Shown here: in pieces, positions 1 through 6,832 of the stretch
Numbering within the stretch: the stretch's first letter is position 1
How the letters are laid out: each line of letters starts with the position of its first letter
Source: Porticoccaceae bacterium
GTDB lineage: Bacteria; Pseudomonadota; Gammaproteobacteria; Pseudomonadales; Porticoccaceae
DNA: 10,841 bases
Assembly: GCA_019090225.1 (NCBI GenBank)
Contig: JAHRWI010000174.1
Coordinates: 1-10,841 of the forward strand
Reading direction: 5' to 3'
The notes under the pieces: generated by a model
What the model saw: the letters and a program-made list of their open reading frames with translations, nothing else
Told to the model about the DNA's origin: nothing
Databases searched by the model: none
Program-made: the position numbers and the translations under genes

Positions 1-92
1 ATACGTATCAGCGGTTCGCCTTCTTCGTTGGCTCGCTGCAATACCACTTGCCCGTCGGGAAGCATCACTATTTCGTATAAAGATGAAGGCAT
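1..92 (-). CDS. Small conserved hypothetical protein (PA3009-like), 3' end outside the window
   Basis: Only the first 30 or so codons are visible; the frame is open to the left edge. The start is the ATG at 92-90, preceded by a clear GGAG ribosome binding site about six bases upstream. The visible peptide begins MPSSLYEIVMLPDGQVVLQR and is rich in acidic residues, with no signal peptide. I recall a small gene of this kind (PA3009, about 90 residues) as the second gene downstream of topA in Pseudomonas, and the position here matches. It lies 70 bp downstream of the preceding minus-strand gene, so it is probably co-transcribed with topA. No function is known to me. The assignment rests on position and on the start of the peptide only. 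Confidence 0.7.
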   Translation of the reverse strand, partial: MPSSLYEIVMLPDGQVVLQRANEEGEPLIR

Positions 93-162
93 ACCTTCTC
101 CGTATATTCACTGGGAATCGGCAGTATACCAATAAGCGTCATTGGCGGGACAAAAAAAGTTC

Positions 163-660
163 TCAGTATTCGTGCATCAAAGCGCGATGTCGCTCCAGCA
201 ACTCCAGCATCGCCCGCTGCCAACGCCCGACAAGCTCTGGACTGATTTTTTCCTGGCGCTCGCCATCCTGATAGAGGTCTATTCCCCCATGGCTAACTTT
301 TGCAGGAACACCAAGTCCACTTTGAAATTCTCGATAAGCATAGAGACACTGAGCAAGCCAGCTCGAGTTATCGTCTATCAAAGCCACTATCTCGGTGACT
401 TCAGCAGATTGGATACCCTGCTCAGCCAAAAATCTGGAAAGCGGCTCTGTATCATTGATTAACAACGACTGGGGATGGCTATAATTTTCGGCTATTTCGC
501 GCAAATGAAGCACATAAGCACTATCCAGCTGGAAGATCACGCTTTGTAGCAAGGCCGTACTCAGCACCGAGGTGTTAGCTTCTTTTGTGGCTGCTTTTAC
601 CAGTGCTTCGGCATACACACAACGCTGGAGGCAAGCTCCGGTGTAGGGGTTACGCGCCAT
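163..660 (-). CDS. DUF6586-type conserved hypothetical protein (PA3010-like)
   Basis: A 165-residue cytoplasmic protein beginning MARNPYTGACLQRCVYAEAL, with no signal peptide or membrane segment. It looks mostly helical (alternating hydrophobic and charged residues around 15-60 and 70-120) and ends in a basic, Leu- and Glu-rich helix (QRAMLELLERHRALMHEY). It resembles the family annotated DUF6586 in pseudomonads, which sits directly downstream of topA there as well; this is a recollection, not a search. The start is 56 bp downstream of the topA stop on the same strand, so the two are likely one transcription unit. The ATG at 660 has no strong Shine-Dalgarno sequence, so expression may depend on translation coupled to topA, or the start may differ slightly. 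Function unknown. The linkage to topA suggests, without proving, a role near DNA topology or simply a conserved operon. Confidence 0.75.
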   Translation of the reverse strand: MARNPYTGACLQRCVYAEALVKAATKEANTSVLSTALLQSVIFQLDSAYVLHLREIAENYSHPQSLLINDTEPLSRFLAEQGIQSAEVTEIVALIDDNSSWLAQCLYAYREFQSGLGVPAKVSHGGIDLYQDGERQEKISPELVGRWQRAMLELLERHRALMHEY

Positions 661-716
661 TATTTATGGCCATAGTTTGTCGGCATTAAGGTAACAAAAA
701 GCTGCAGCAAGACAAA

Positions 717-3347
717 TTACTTCCGCTTGTCTTCAACCTGCCAACGACCATCTTTGTACATGGCTTTCCAGCCGGTTGCCTTACCCTCTACCTCGGTGCG
801 CACATATTGCTCAGCGGTTTTACGAGCATAGCGAACCACCGCTTTATTGCCGTCAGGGTCTGCGACCGGTGCTGAAAAAAGAAATTCATATTTAGGATCA
901 ATTTCATCTTTATGGGGCAGTATTTCACTGAGCAATGGCGCGCGGGTTTCGCGGTGCTTGGGGAATTGGCTTGCGGCCAAAAACAGACCTGCAGCACCGT
1001 CCCGAAGAATATAATGATCTTCGACTTTATCGCAGGTCAGCTCGGGCATATCGACCGGATCCATCTTCGGTGGCGCAGCCTGACCATTGCGAAGCAACTT
1101 ACGGGTATTTTTACAATCCTCTGAACTACAACCAAAATACTTGCCAAAGCGACCAGATTTCAGCTCCATATTGGCAGCACATTTATCGCATTCTATAACC
1201 GGCCCCTCATAACCCCGCAATTTATAATTACCCAGCTCTACTTCAAAACCTGGGCAGTCGGGATTAGAGCCACAAATATGCAGTTTGCGCTGCTCGTCAA
1301 TCAGGTAGGAGTCCATGGCCGTATCGCAAATATTGCAGTGATGCTTGGCCAACAGCAGCCGGGATTCGCCTTCGGCATCCTCTTCGATGTTAATGGCTTC
1401 ATCGCCCGGCGTCAGGTTTTTAGTGCTTTTGCAGCGCTCTTTAGGTGGCAGGTTGTAGCCTGAGCAACCTAAAAACACCCCGGTGCTACCGGTGCGAATC
1501 ATCATCGGCCGATCGCATTTCTCGCAGGCCAATGAGGTTTCAGTGGCATCATTAAGACGCATACCGCCGTCATCGCCCCGCGCTTTGTTCAAGCGCTCAA
1601 CAAAGCCTTCGTAAAAGCGATCCAGTGTTTCTTTCCAGCCAAGCTCTCCGGCCGCAACGCTGTCTAGTTGCTCTTCCATAGCCGCAGTAAAACCGTAATC
1701 CATTAAATCAGTAAAATTCTCATCGAGTCGACTGGTGACGATTTCACCAATTTTTTCGGCATAGAAGCGTTTATTCTCGGTCCTGACGTAACCGCGATCC
1801 TGAATCGTCGAAATAATATTCGCATAGGTCGAAGGTCGACCGATGCCACGTTTTTCCAATTCTTTGACCAGGGCCGCTTCGCTAAATCGCGGTGGTGGTT
1901 TGGTGAAGTGCTGGAGGGGCACCAATTGCAGTAACTTCAGTTGCTCACCGACCTCATATTCAGGTAGCTCGAGATCGTCCTGATTACGCAAAGCAGGAAT
2001 GGCGCGCAGGAAACCATCAAATACCAGCACTCGGCCTCGTACCCGCAACTCATAGGCACCAGCGCCTACTTTCACTGTGGTGGTATTAAAACGTGCCGGT
2101 AACATCTGTCCGGCAACAAATTGCTGCCAGATCATGTCATAAAGTCGTTTAGCGTCATCTTCGACACCCTCTAAGTCGGCCACCGAGATATCGACATTCG
2201 AAGGCCGTACTGCCTCATGGGCTTCCTGAGCACCGGCCTTGCTACTGTAGCTATTGGCTTTTTCAGGCAGGTAGTTATCTCCGTAGCGAGTACTAATTAA
2301 TTCCCGACAGTCGCTGAGTGCCTCAGCGCTAATATTCAGGGAATCGGTCCTCATATAGGTGATATAACCCGCTTCATACAAGCGCTGGGCGAGCATCATG
2401 GTGCGTTTAACACCATAGCCGAGCCTTGTGCTGGCCGCCTGTTGCAGCGTTGAGGTAATAAACGGTTTCGGGGGTTTAGTCTGAGCCGGTGTCGCGTCCC
2501 GCGCTGTGACGGTATAGGTCGCAGCGTTTAGCTCGCCGAGGGCATGGTCACTGTCGGCTCTGTTGTCGGGACGATAGGTTTTGCCATCGACTGTGCGTAG
2601 TTCAAAACGCACCTTGTTTTCATCGGCGTTTTCCAGATCCGCATGCATGGTCCAGTATTCGACGGGTTGAAAGGCTCTGATTTCCCGCTCTCGCTCGACG
2701 ACCAGCTTGACCGCCACCGATTGCACGCGGCCCGCAGACAGGCCTCTGGCAATTTTCTCCCACAGTAGCGGGGACACCATAAAGCCCACCACCCGATCAA
2801 GAAAGCGCCTGGCTTGCTGTGCATTAACCTGATTGGTATCTAATTCGCCAGGGTCAGCAAACGCTTCCTCAATAGCCTTTTTAGTAATCTCGTTAAACAC
2901 CACACGCTTGAAGCGATCATCACTACCGCCGATTGTTTCCTTTAGATGCCAGGCGATGGCTTCACCTTCGCGATCGAGATCCGTCGCGAGGTAGATGGTG
3001 TCAGCTTTTTCTGCCAGCTTTTGAAGCTCCGAGACCACCTTTTCCTTACCGGGCAATATTTGATAATTGGCCGCCCAACCATGATCAGGATCGATCCCCA
3101 TACGGGTAATCAACTGCTCACGGCCCCGCTTCGCTTTGTGCTTTACTTTTTGCTCAGGCGACATTTTCCGAGTAGCCGCCGCTTGTTTAGCCCGTTTTTT
3201 TGCATCGACCGGTGCCCGATTACTGGCCCCTGTCGGCAAGTCCCTTACATGACCGACACTGGATTTAACAATGTAATCATTACCTAGATATTTATTAATC
3301 GTCTTTGCTTTTGCCGGTGATTCGACAATAACCAGTGATCTACCCAT
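717..3347 (-). CDS. topA: DNA topoisomerase I (type IA, omega protein)
   Basis: Relaxes negatively supercoiled DNA by cutting and passing single strands through a transient 5'-phosphotyrosine link. The 876 residues match the usual proteobacterial length. The TOPRIM domain is at about 1-150, with the catalytic glutamate in VIVESPAKAK (E9) and the metal-binding DLDRE motif (D123, D125, E127). The active-site tyrosine is Y331 in GYITYMRTDS, with the conserved R333; the conserved core GLSAGRVQSVAV is at 202-213. The C-terminal region has three four-cysteine zinc ribbons: C608/C611/C628/C639, C671/C674/C692/C698 and C720/C723/C740/C745. A fourth ribbon-like repeat (about 770-810) keeps only C772 and presumably binds no zinc, as is common in this family. 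The start is the ATG at 3347, with AAAGGAA five to eight bases upstream. It has its own promoter and a leader of about 70 bases (see separate entries), and is the first gene of a probable unit with the two genes to its left. Confidence 0.98.
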   Translation of the reverse strand: MGRSLVIVESPAKAKTINKYLGNDYIVKSSVGHVRDLPTGASNRAPVDAKKRAKQAAATRKMSPEQKVKHKAKRGREQLITRMGIDPDHGWAANYQILPGKEKVVSELQKLAEKADTIYLATDLDREGEAIAWHLKETIGGSDDRFKRVVFNEITKKAIEEAFADPGELDTNQVNAQQARRFLDRVVGFMVSPLLWEKIARGLSAGRVQSVAVKLVVEREREIRAFQPVEYWTMHADLENADENKVRFELRTVDGKTYRPDNRADSDHALGELNAATYTVTARDATPAQTKPPKPFITSTLQQAASTRLGYGVKRTMMLAQRLYEAGYITYMRTDSLNISAEALSDCRELISTRYGDNYLPEKANSYSSKAGAQEAHEAVRPSNVDISVADLEGVEDDAKRLYDMIWQQFVAGQMLPARFNTTTVKVGAGAYELRVRGRVLVFDGFLRAIPALRNQDDLELPEYEVGEQLKLLQLVPLQHFTKPPPRFSEAALVKELEKRGIGRPSTYANIISTIQDRGYVRTENKRFYAEKIGEIVTSRLDENFTDLMDYGFTAAMEEQLDSVAAGELGWKETLDRFYEGFVERLNKARGDDGGMRLNDATETSLACEKCDRPMMIRTGSTGVFLGCSGYNLPPKERCKSTKNLTPGDEAINIEEDAEGESRLLLAKHHCNICDTAMDSYLIDEQRKLHICGSNPDCPGFEVELGNYKLRGYEGPVIECDKCAANMELKSGRFGKYFGCSSEDCKNTRKLLRNGQAAPPKMDPVDMPELTCDKVEDHYILRDGAAGLFLAASQFPKHRETRAPLLSEILPHKDEIDPKYEFLFSAPVADPDGNKAVVRYARKTAEQYVRTEVEGKATGWKAMYKDGRWQVEDKRK

Positions 3348-3404
3348 GAATTCCTTTACTTAGTTGAGAGCTAAAATTAAATATTCCGTAAATAACCTAA
3401 AACT

Positions 3405-3437
3405 CCTAGGCCAGATGGGCGATATATAAGGCCTAGG
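3405..3437. repeat. 8-bp perfect inverted repeat around the topA -10 box
   Basis: CCTAGGCC at 3405-3412 is repeated in inverse orientation as GGCCTAGG at 3430-3437, separated by 17 bases. AAAA on the left (before a two-base bulge) and TTTT on the right extend the pairing. The right arm falls within the -35/-10 spacer of the predicted topA promoter and the left arm just past the predicted start point, so the arms flank the -10 box with centres 25 bp apart. It could be a repressor operator. Alternatively it could be a hairpin acting as a weak bidirectional terminator for the minus-strand gene that ends at 3551, although it lies more than 100 bp past that stop. Confidence 0.6.
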
Positions 3438-3451
3438 TTTTGATCGGTCAA
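3416..3451 (-). promoter_or_regulatory. Predicted sigma70-type promoter of topA
   Basis: Read on the minus strand, a -35 box TTGACC (3451-3446; five of six consensus bases) is followed by exactly 17 bases and then an AT-only -10 region, TATATA (3428-3423), continuing into TC. The expected start point is near 3416, giving a topA leader of about 70 bases. The bases between the -10 box and the start (CGCCCAT) are GC-rich, as in promoters sensitive to supercoiling or the stringent response; topA promoters are known in E. coli to respond to supercoiling. The stretch upstream of the -35 box is very AT-rich and could act as an UP element. This is a prediction from spacing and consensus only. Confidence 0.65.
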
Positions 3452-3463
3452 GGTATTTAGTAA

Positions 3464-3479
3464 ATATTTTGTAAAATAT
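3464..3479. repeat. AT-rich palindrome upstream of the topA promoter
   Basis: ATATTTT (3464-3470), two bases, then AAAATAT (3473-3479): a perfect 7+7 inverted repeat. It ends 12 bp upstream of the predicted topA -35 box, so it sits at roughly -48 to -63 relative to the predicted start. That is the place for an UP element or an activator or nucleoid-protein site. Sequences this AT-rich form palindromes easily, so specific function is uncertain. Confidence 0.4.
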
Positions 3480-3550
3480 CGTGACTTACCGGTACCTTTA
3501 CCTTTACTTGCCCAAGCAGAATTTTCGCCAGTGCCCGGATCACTTTAAAC

Positions 3551-4051
3551 TCATAGCTCTATGATACTTAGGTATATTATTTTTATCTTTGCTTCGATCT
3601 CATCGATCAAATCAAGGCTGTCGGGCTCTTGCCAATAGATCCCAATGCCCTGTCCATCAACCGACAGCGCATTGACGCCATTGGGCAACGCCGCTATCAC
3701 TTTGTCAATTGCCTTCTGATGATGGGCAGGCGCTTCAATGCCGGGCCAACACCAACCTGGCCATTGGGCTACACGGCCACGGCCCTGATCGCGAACCAAC
3801 AACCAGGAACTCGAACCGGCCTGAGCCAGATCTTTCGCTAACCACGGCACAAAGTATTTAATCGATGTAGGATTCAAGCCTTCCTGATCAGCGATCGCCT
3901 CGGCCATCACTTGTACCTGCAAGCCTCGCTGCCGAGCTCGTTGACGAATCTTCAAAATTGTCTTTTGTCGTAGCGAGGGTTTAAGTACCATGAAGGGCGA
4001 TATCAGAGCAGCTACAACTATCGCCATTATCAAATAGGTCACGACCAGCAC
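3551..4051 (-). CDS. Small membrane-anchored conserved hypothetical protein (PA3012-like)
   Basis: 166 residues. One hydrophobic segment at about 3-23 (VVTYLIMAIVVAALISPFMV) is followed by a strongly basic stretch (KPSLRQKTILKIRQRARQRG, about 24-43). This predicts a single N-terminal inner-membrane anchor with the rest on the cytoplasmic side. The middle is rich in Trp and Arg (SSWLLVRDQGRGRVAQWPGW), and the C-terminal part (about 110-166) looks like a small alpha/beta unit. From memory, a gene of this build (PA3012) lies beside topA in Pseudomonas and is sometimes labelled YajC-like; I see no real YajC signature. The start is the GTG at 4051 with AGAG just upstream and an in-frame stop a few codons before it. 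An ATG at 4027 is possible but would cut into the membrane segment. It is separated from topA by 203 bp, including a separate promoter, so the two need not be co-transcribed. Function unknown. Confidence 0.75.
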   Translation of the reverse strand: MLVVTYLIMAIVVAALISPFMVLKPSLRQKTILKIRQRARQRGLQVQVMAEAIADQEGLNPTSIKYFVPWLAKDLAQAGSSSWLLVRDQGRGRVAQWPGWCWPGIEAPAHHQKAIDKVIAALPNGVNALSVDGQGIGIYWQEPDSLDLIDEIEAKIKIIYLSIIEL

Positions 4052-4071
4052 TTTCTCTATGAAAAAAACAA

Positions 4072-4077
4072 ACTATA
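4072..4077 (-). promoter_or_regulatory. Possible -10 box of the minus-strand membrane protein gene
   Basis: TATAGT on the minus strand (five of six bases of TATAAT) lies about 20 bp before the GTG start at 4051. It would give a very short leader. No good -35 box is found at 16-18 bp; the nearest candidates are TTTAAG or GTTTAA. A weak promoter or one needing an activator is possible. Confidence 0.3.
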
Positions 4078-4101
4078 CAATGAATCACATGGCTTAAACT
4101 T

Positions 4102-4159
4102 CTTATCTTAAGTTATGCCTTATATTCAAGCTTATCTTAGTATCAAGGTGATCTTAGGT
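4102..4159. repeat. Repeated CTTATCTTA words upstream of the universal stress gene
   Basis: CTTATCTTA occurs exactly at 4102-4110 and again at 4131-4139. A related word, ATCTTAGGT, follows at 4151-4159 (the second copy continues ATCTTAGTA). They lie in the 152-bp divergent region between the minus-strand membrane protein gene and the universal stress protein gene. The placement would suit binding sites for a regulator of one or both genes. The words are short and the region is AT-rich, so chance is not excluded. Confidence 0.4.
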
Positions 4160-4203
4160 TCTAACTGAAAGGTTTAAAGAGCAAACTCAGGAGCCCCACC
4201 CCC

Positions 4204-4644
4204 ATGTCATATTATCGCCATATCCTCGTCGGCCTCGATCTGTCCCCAGAGTCCATCCTTGTAGTCAACCATGTTCAGGAACTCTTCCAGGACAGAGACG
4301 TTCGTATCAGCCTGCTCCATGTCCAGGAACCGCTCTCCTTTGCCTATGGTGGCGATATCCCCATGGATCTCAGTGAAGTACAGACACAGATGGAACAGCA
4401 GGCTCGCGCTCGTCTCGATGAATTTTGTGAGCAACTGGGTCTTACCTCCGCTGACCGACACGTGATGATCGGACAACCGGCTCAGGAGATGCATAAATTT
4501 GCTAAGGAAAACGGTGTCGATCTAACCGTAGTCGGCAGTCATGGTCGCCATGGTCTTGCCCTGGTATTCGGCTCTACGGCCAATGGTGTCCTACATGGTG
4601 CCAGCTGCGATGTCCTGGCGGTGCGGATTCCCAAACCAGACTAA
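4204..4644 (+). CDS. Universal stress protein, UspA family
   Basis: 146 residues, one complete Usp domain, cytoplasmic and expected to dimerise. The N-terminal strand YYRHILVGLDLSPES (3-17) is typical of UspA and includes the aspartate D12 that contacts nucleotide in ATP-binding members. The C-terminal loop VVGSHGRHGLALVFGSTANGV (109-129) resembles the ATP-binding G-2x-G-9x-G-S/T motif, but there are eight rather than nine residues between G114 and G123. Nucleotide binding is therefore likely but not certain. The final strand CDVLAVRI is also conserved. Start: ATG at 4204 with AGGAG at 4189-4193. Members of this family accumulate during growth arrest and stress; the specific role here is not visible. 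It is followed after about 100 bp by the lytic transglycosylase gene on the same strand. Confidence 0.93.
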   Translation: MSYYRHILVGLDLSPESILVVNHVQELFQDRDVRISLLHVQEPLSFAYGGDIPMDLSEVQTQMEQQARARLDEFCEQLGLTSADRHVMIGQPAQEMHKFAKENGVDLTVVGSHGRHGLALVFGSTANGVLHGASCDVLAVRIPKPD

Positions 4645-4711
4645 ACGAATCAACACATACCGTCTGCCAGGGCCTTGCCGACGACTGAGCCTGTTTTAAA
4701 CTGCTATTTTT

Positions 4712-4728
4712 TTGACCAGACCTGTCAA
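4712..4728. promoter_or_regulatory. Inverted repeat TTGAC-N7-GTCAA before slt
   Basis: TTGAC at 4712-4716 and GTCAA at 4724-4728 form a perfect 5+5 inverted repeat with a seven-base spacer, ending 15 bp before the chosen slt start. It could be a transcription-factor site or a small hairpin near the ribosome binding region. No matching promoter boxes are evident around it. Confidence 0.3.
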
Positions 4729-4743
4729 TCATCACGGATGGCT

Positions 4744-6774
4744 ATGCGTAATACCTCGTTGACTATGTCGCGAACCAAATCGCGCAATACTTTGGGCAAC
4801 ACCACTTTGCGCCACACCTTGCATCGCACCTTTCACACTACTGCTTTTTTCTGCCTACTTTTTTTGCAGCTAGGTCAAATTCCCTCGGCTCTCGCACAAA
4901 ATACAGACCTGCAACAGCAGCGAGCGCTGTATCAGCAAGTCAAGCAAAGTCTCGATGGTGGCTCTACCCGTTTATTTCAGCAACATCGAGAACAACTCAA
5001 AGACTACCCCTTATTTCCCTACCTCGAATACGCTCTCCTCAGTCATCGACTTTCCCTGGACGATGAACCGGCTGTAGCCGTCTTCCTGGAACACTACCCA
5101 GATATCTGGCTGAGCAGTCGACTGCGCCGCAACTGGCTTAACCTGCTTTACGGTAAGGGTCTCTGGCAGCAATACCTCAAATACTATCAGGCCTCAACGG
5201 CCAGTACCGAGGCCACATGCCATTTTAATTTCGCCCGTTATCAGCTGGGTGAAAAGCAGGCCGCCATGGAAGGCGCTATAGAGTTATGGCTGGTCGGTAA
5301 ATCTCAACCGACGAGTTGCGACCCGTTATTCAGATTATTAATTAGCGAACAGCGTATTGATAATGAACTTGCCTGGCAACGTTATAGCCTTGCTGTCCTT
5401 AATCATAAATACGCTTTGGCCCGTTATATAGAACGGTTTTTTACCTCCAAAAAATACCGAAACCTGGCAAAAAACTACCTGGCCCTGGATCGCAATCCGG
5501 CCCGAGTCGCAGAGTACGAACTATTTGATATTCAAACGCCCGAAGTGCTGGCCGTTATAGAACACGGTATTCGCCACCTGGCTAAAAAAAATGCCACCCT
5601 CGCCCTCAAACACTGGGCGCGCTACTTGCAAACTCACCCCTTTGATGAGGATGCTCGCAGCCGGATGCTGCCGACTCTGGTCAAAGGCCTGGATAGACAG
5701 GGTTATCCGAATGTTGCCACCAATTACCTCTTTGACCAGATCGACATTGCCGACACCAAGCTGCTCGAATGGCAATTGCGTAAGGACATTGCTAAAGCCG
5801 ATTGGCCTGCGATTATCCGCCTGGTAGAAAACCTCCCAGAGAGCCGCCGCCAGGAACAGCGATGGCGCTACTGGCAGGCCCGAGCAATCTTGCTTACCAC
5901 TACAAATGCCGATGATATAGATAGCGCAAAAACCACCTTTCGCGAATTATCCCGGTTTCGAAGTTTTTACGGCTTTCTTGCCAGCGACTGGGTGGGCAAC
6001 CCCTACAACATGCAGCACTCTCCTGTGAGCATCCCCCCAGAAACAATCAGTGCTATCGCAATGCGGCCAGCTATGCAGCGAGTTCAGGAACTGCGTTATC
6101 ACCAACAGGATCTCTACGCTCGTCGCGAATGGTATGGGGCGGGTAAACACTACTCCACTGAAGACTGGCAAAGCGCTGCACAGTTGGCCCGACAATGGCA
6201 GTGGCACGGTCAGGCGATTCTGGCCATGACCCGAGCCGACTACTGGGATGATATCGACATTCGCTTCCCGCTGGTGTTTCAAAAAGAATTTGAACACCAT
6301 GCCCAACTGAGAGGTCTACCACTACCGCTGATTCTAGGCCTGTCCAGACAGGAAAGTGCTTTCCGCCCCGCTGTTAGCTCGCCCGCTGGAGCCCGTGGCC
6401 TGATGCAATTGATGCCAGCGACTGCAAAGGAAGTCGCACGTAAGCACAAAATACCCTATCGCAGCAGTGGCCAACTGGTAGACCCAGATCTCAATATCCA
6501 TCTTGGCAGCTTGTACTACCACGGTGTTCTGCAGCGCTTTGGGGGCAATCGTATTCTTGCTACGGCAGCCTATAATGCCGGCCCACACCGAGTTAATCGC
6601 TGGCTGAAGAAAAGCGCCGGCACACTCCCTTTCGATGCATGGGTAGAAATCATACCTTTCAGTGAAACCCGCCAGTATGTCCAGAATGTATTAGCCTTTG
6701 CGATTATCTATGCCCATCATCTTAAGCAAGATTATCGTTTGCTGAGTGCTGAAGAGCGCGCCAGACTGCTGTGA
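4744..6774 (+). CDS. slt: Soluble lytic murein transglycosylase (Slt70 type)
   Basis: Cleaves the MurNAc-GlcNAc bond of peptidoglycan in the periplasm, forming 1,6-anhydro-MurNAc ends. The protein has a Sec signal peptide: a long basic N-region, hydrophobic core TTAFFCLLFLQLG and cleavage site SALA|Q (after residue 51). A long all-helical region (about 55-515) corresponds to the Slt70 superhelical ring. The C-terminal goose-type lysozyme domain has LSRQESAF with the catalytic glutamate E537 (codon 6352-6354), GARGLMQLMPATA, and AAYNAGPHRV at 608-617. The length of 676 residues fits the family (E. coli about 645). The start is uncertain. ATG 4744 is chosen because GGA lies five bases before it; ATG 4738, ATG 4765 and TTG 4675 are in frame, and all leave the signal peptide core intact. 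The 58-bp gap to tatD allows but does not prove co-transcription. Confidence 0.95.
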   Translation: MRNTSLTMSRTKSRNTLGNTTLRHTLHRTFHTTAFFCLLFLQLGQIPSALAQNTDLQQQRALYQQVKQSLDGGSTRLFQQHREQLKDYPLFPYLEYALLSHRLSLDDEPAVAVFLEHYPDIWLSSRLRRNWLNLLYGKGLWQQYLKYYQASTASTEATCHFNFARYQLGEKQAAMEGAIELWLVGKSQPTSCDPLFRLLISEQRIDNELAWQRYSLAVLNHKYALARYIERFFTSKKYRNLAKNYLALDRNPARVAEYELFDIQTPEVLAVIEHGIRHLAKKNATLALKHWARYLQTHPFDEDARSRMLPTLVKGLDRQGYPNVATNYLFDQIDIADTKLLEWQLRKDIAKADWPAIIRLVENLPESRRQEQRWRYWQARAILLTTTNADDIDSAKTTFRELSRFRSFYGFLASDWVGNPYNMQHSPVSIPPETISAIAMRPAMQRVQELRYHQQDLYARREWYGAGKHYSTEDWQSAAQLARQWQWHGQAILAMTRADYWDDIDIRFPLVFQKEFEHHAQLRGLPLPLILGLSRQESAFRPAVSSPAGARGLMQLMPATAKEVARKHKIPYRSSGQLVDPDLNIHLGSLYYHGVLQRFGGNRILATAAYNAGPHRVNRWLKKSAGTLPFDAWVEIIPFSETRQYVQNVLAFAIIYAHHLKQDYRLLSAEERARLL

Positions 6775-6832
6775 ATACCCTGCTAATTATGCTGCTCAAA
6801 CAAGCTAGTCTCATATATGAATAAGGTCGGCT

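Noticed and set aside
109..126. Possible LexA (SOS) box before the PA3009-like gene
   Set aside because: CTG and CAG are present but separated by eight bases, not the ten of a LexA site, and the flanking bases do not match.
129..145. CCAAT/ATTGG hairpin between the two small minus-strand genes as a terminator
   Set aside because: The stem is only five pairs with a seven-base loop and no run of T follows in the direction of transcription.
83..462. Plus-strand open frames overlapping the small genes at the left end
   Set aside because: They lie antisense to the two minus-strand genes, have no ribosome binding site, and their translations are low-complexity Ser/Arg text without family features.
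2946..3287. Open frame of about 110 codons antisense to topA
   Set aside because: It lies wholly inside a well-supported gene on the opposite strand; it is an expected by-product of topA codon use.
3440..3451. FNR/Anr-like site TTGA...TCAA overlapping the topA -35 box
   Set aside because: The half-sites are four bases apart; FNR sites need TTGAT-N4-ATCAA, that is six bases between TTGA and TCAA.
4204..4644. Loss of ATP binding in the universal stress protein because of eight rather than nine residues in the glycine motif
   Set aside because: The form GSHGRHGLAL(L/V)xGSTAN is, as I recall, common among UspA-type proteins, so the spacing is not remarkable evidence of change.
4661..4713. Terminator after the universal stress gene (CGTC...GACG hairpin, then T-run)
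   Set aside because: The stem is interrupted by mismatches and the run of T lies more than 20 bases beyond it, so it is not a convincing intrinsic terminator.
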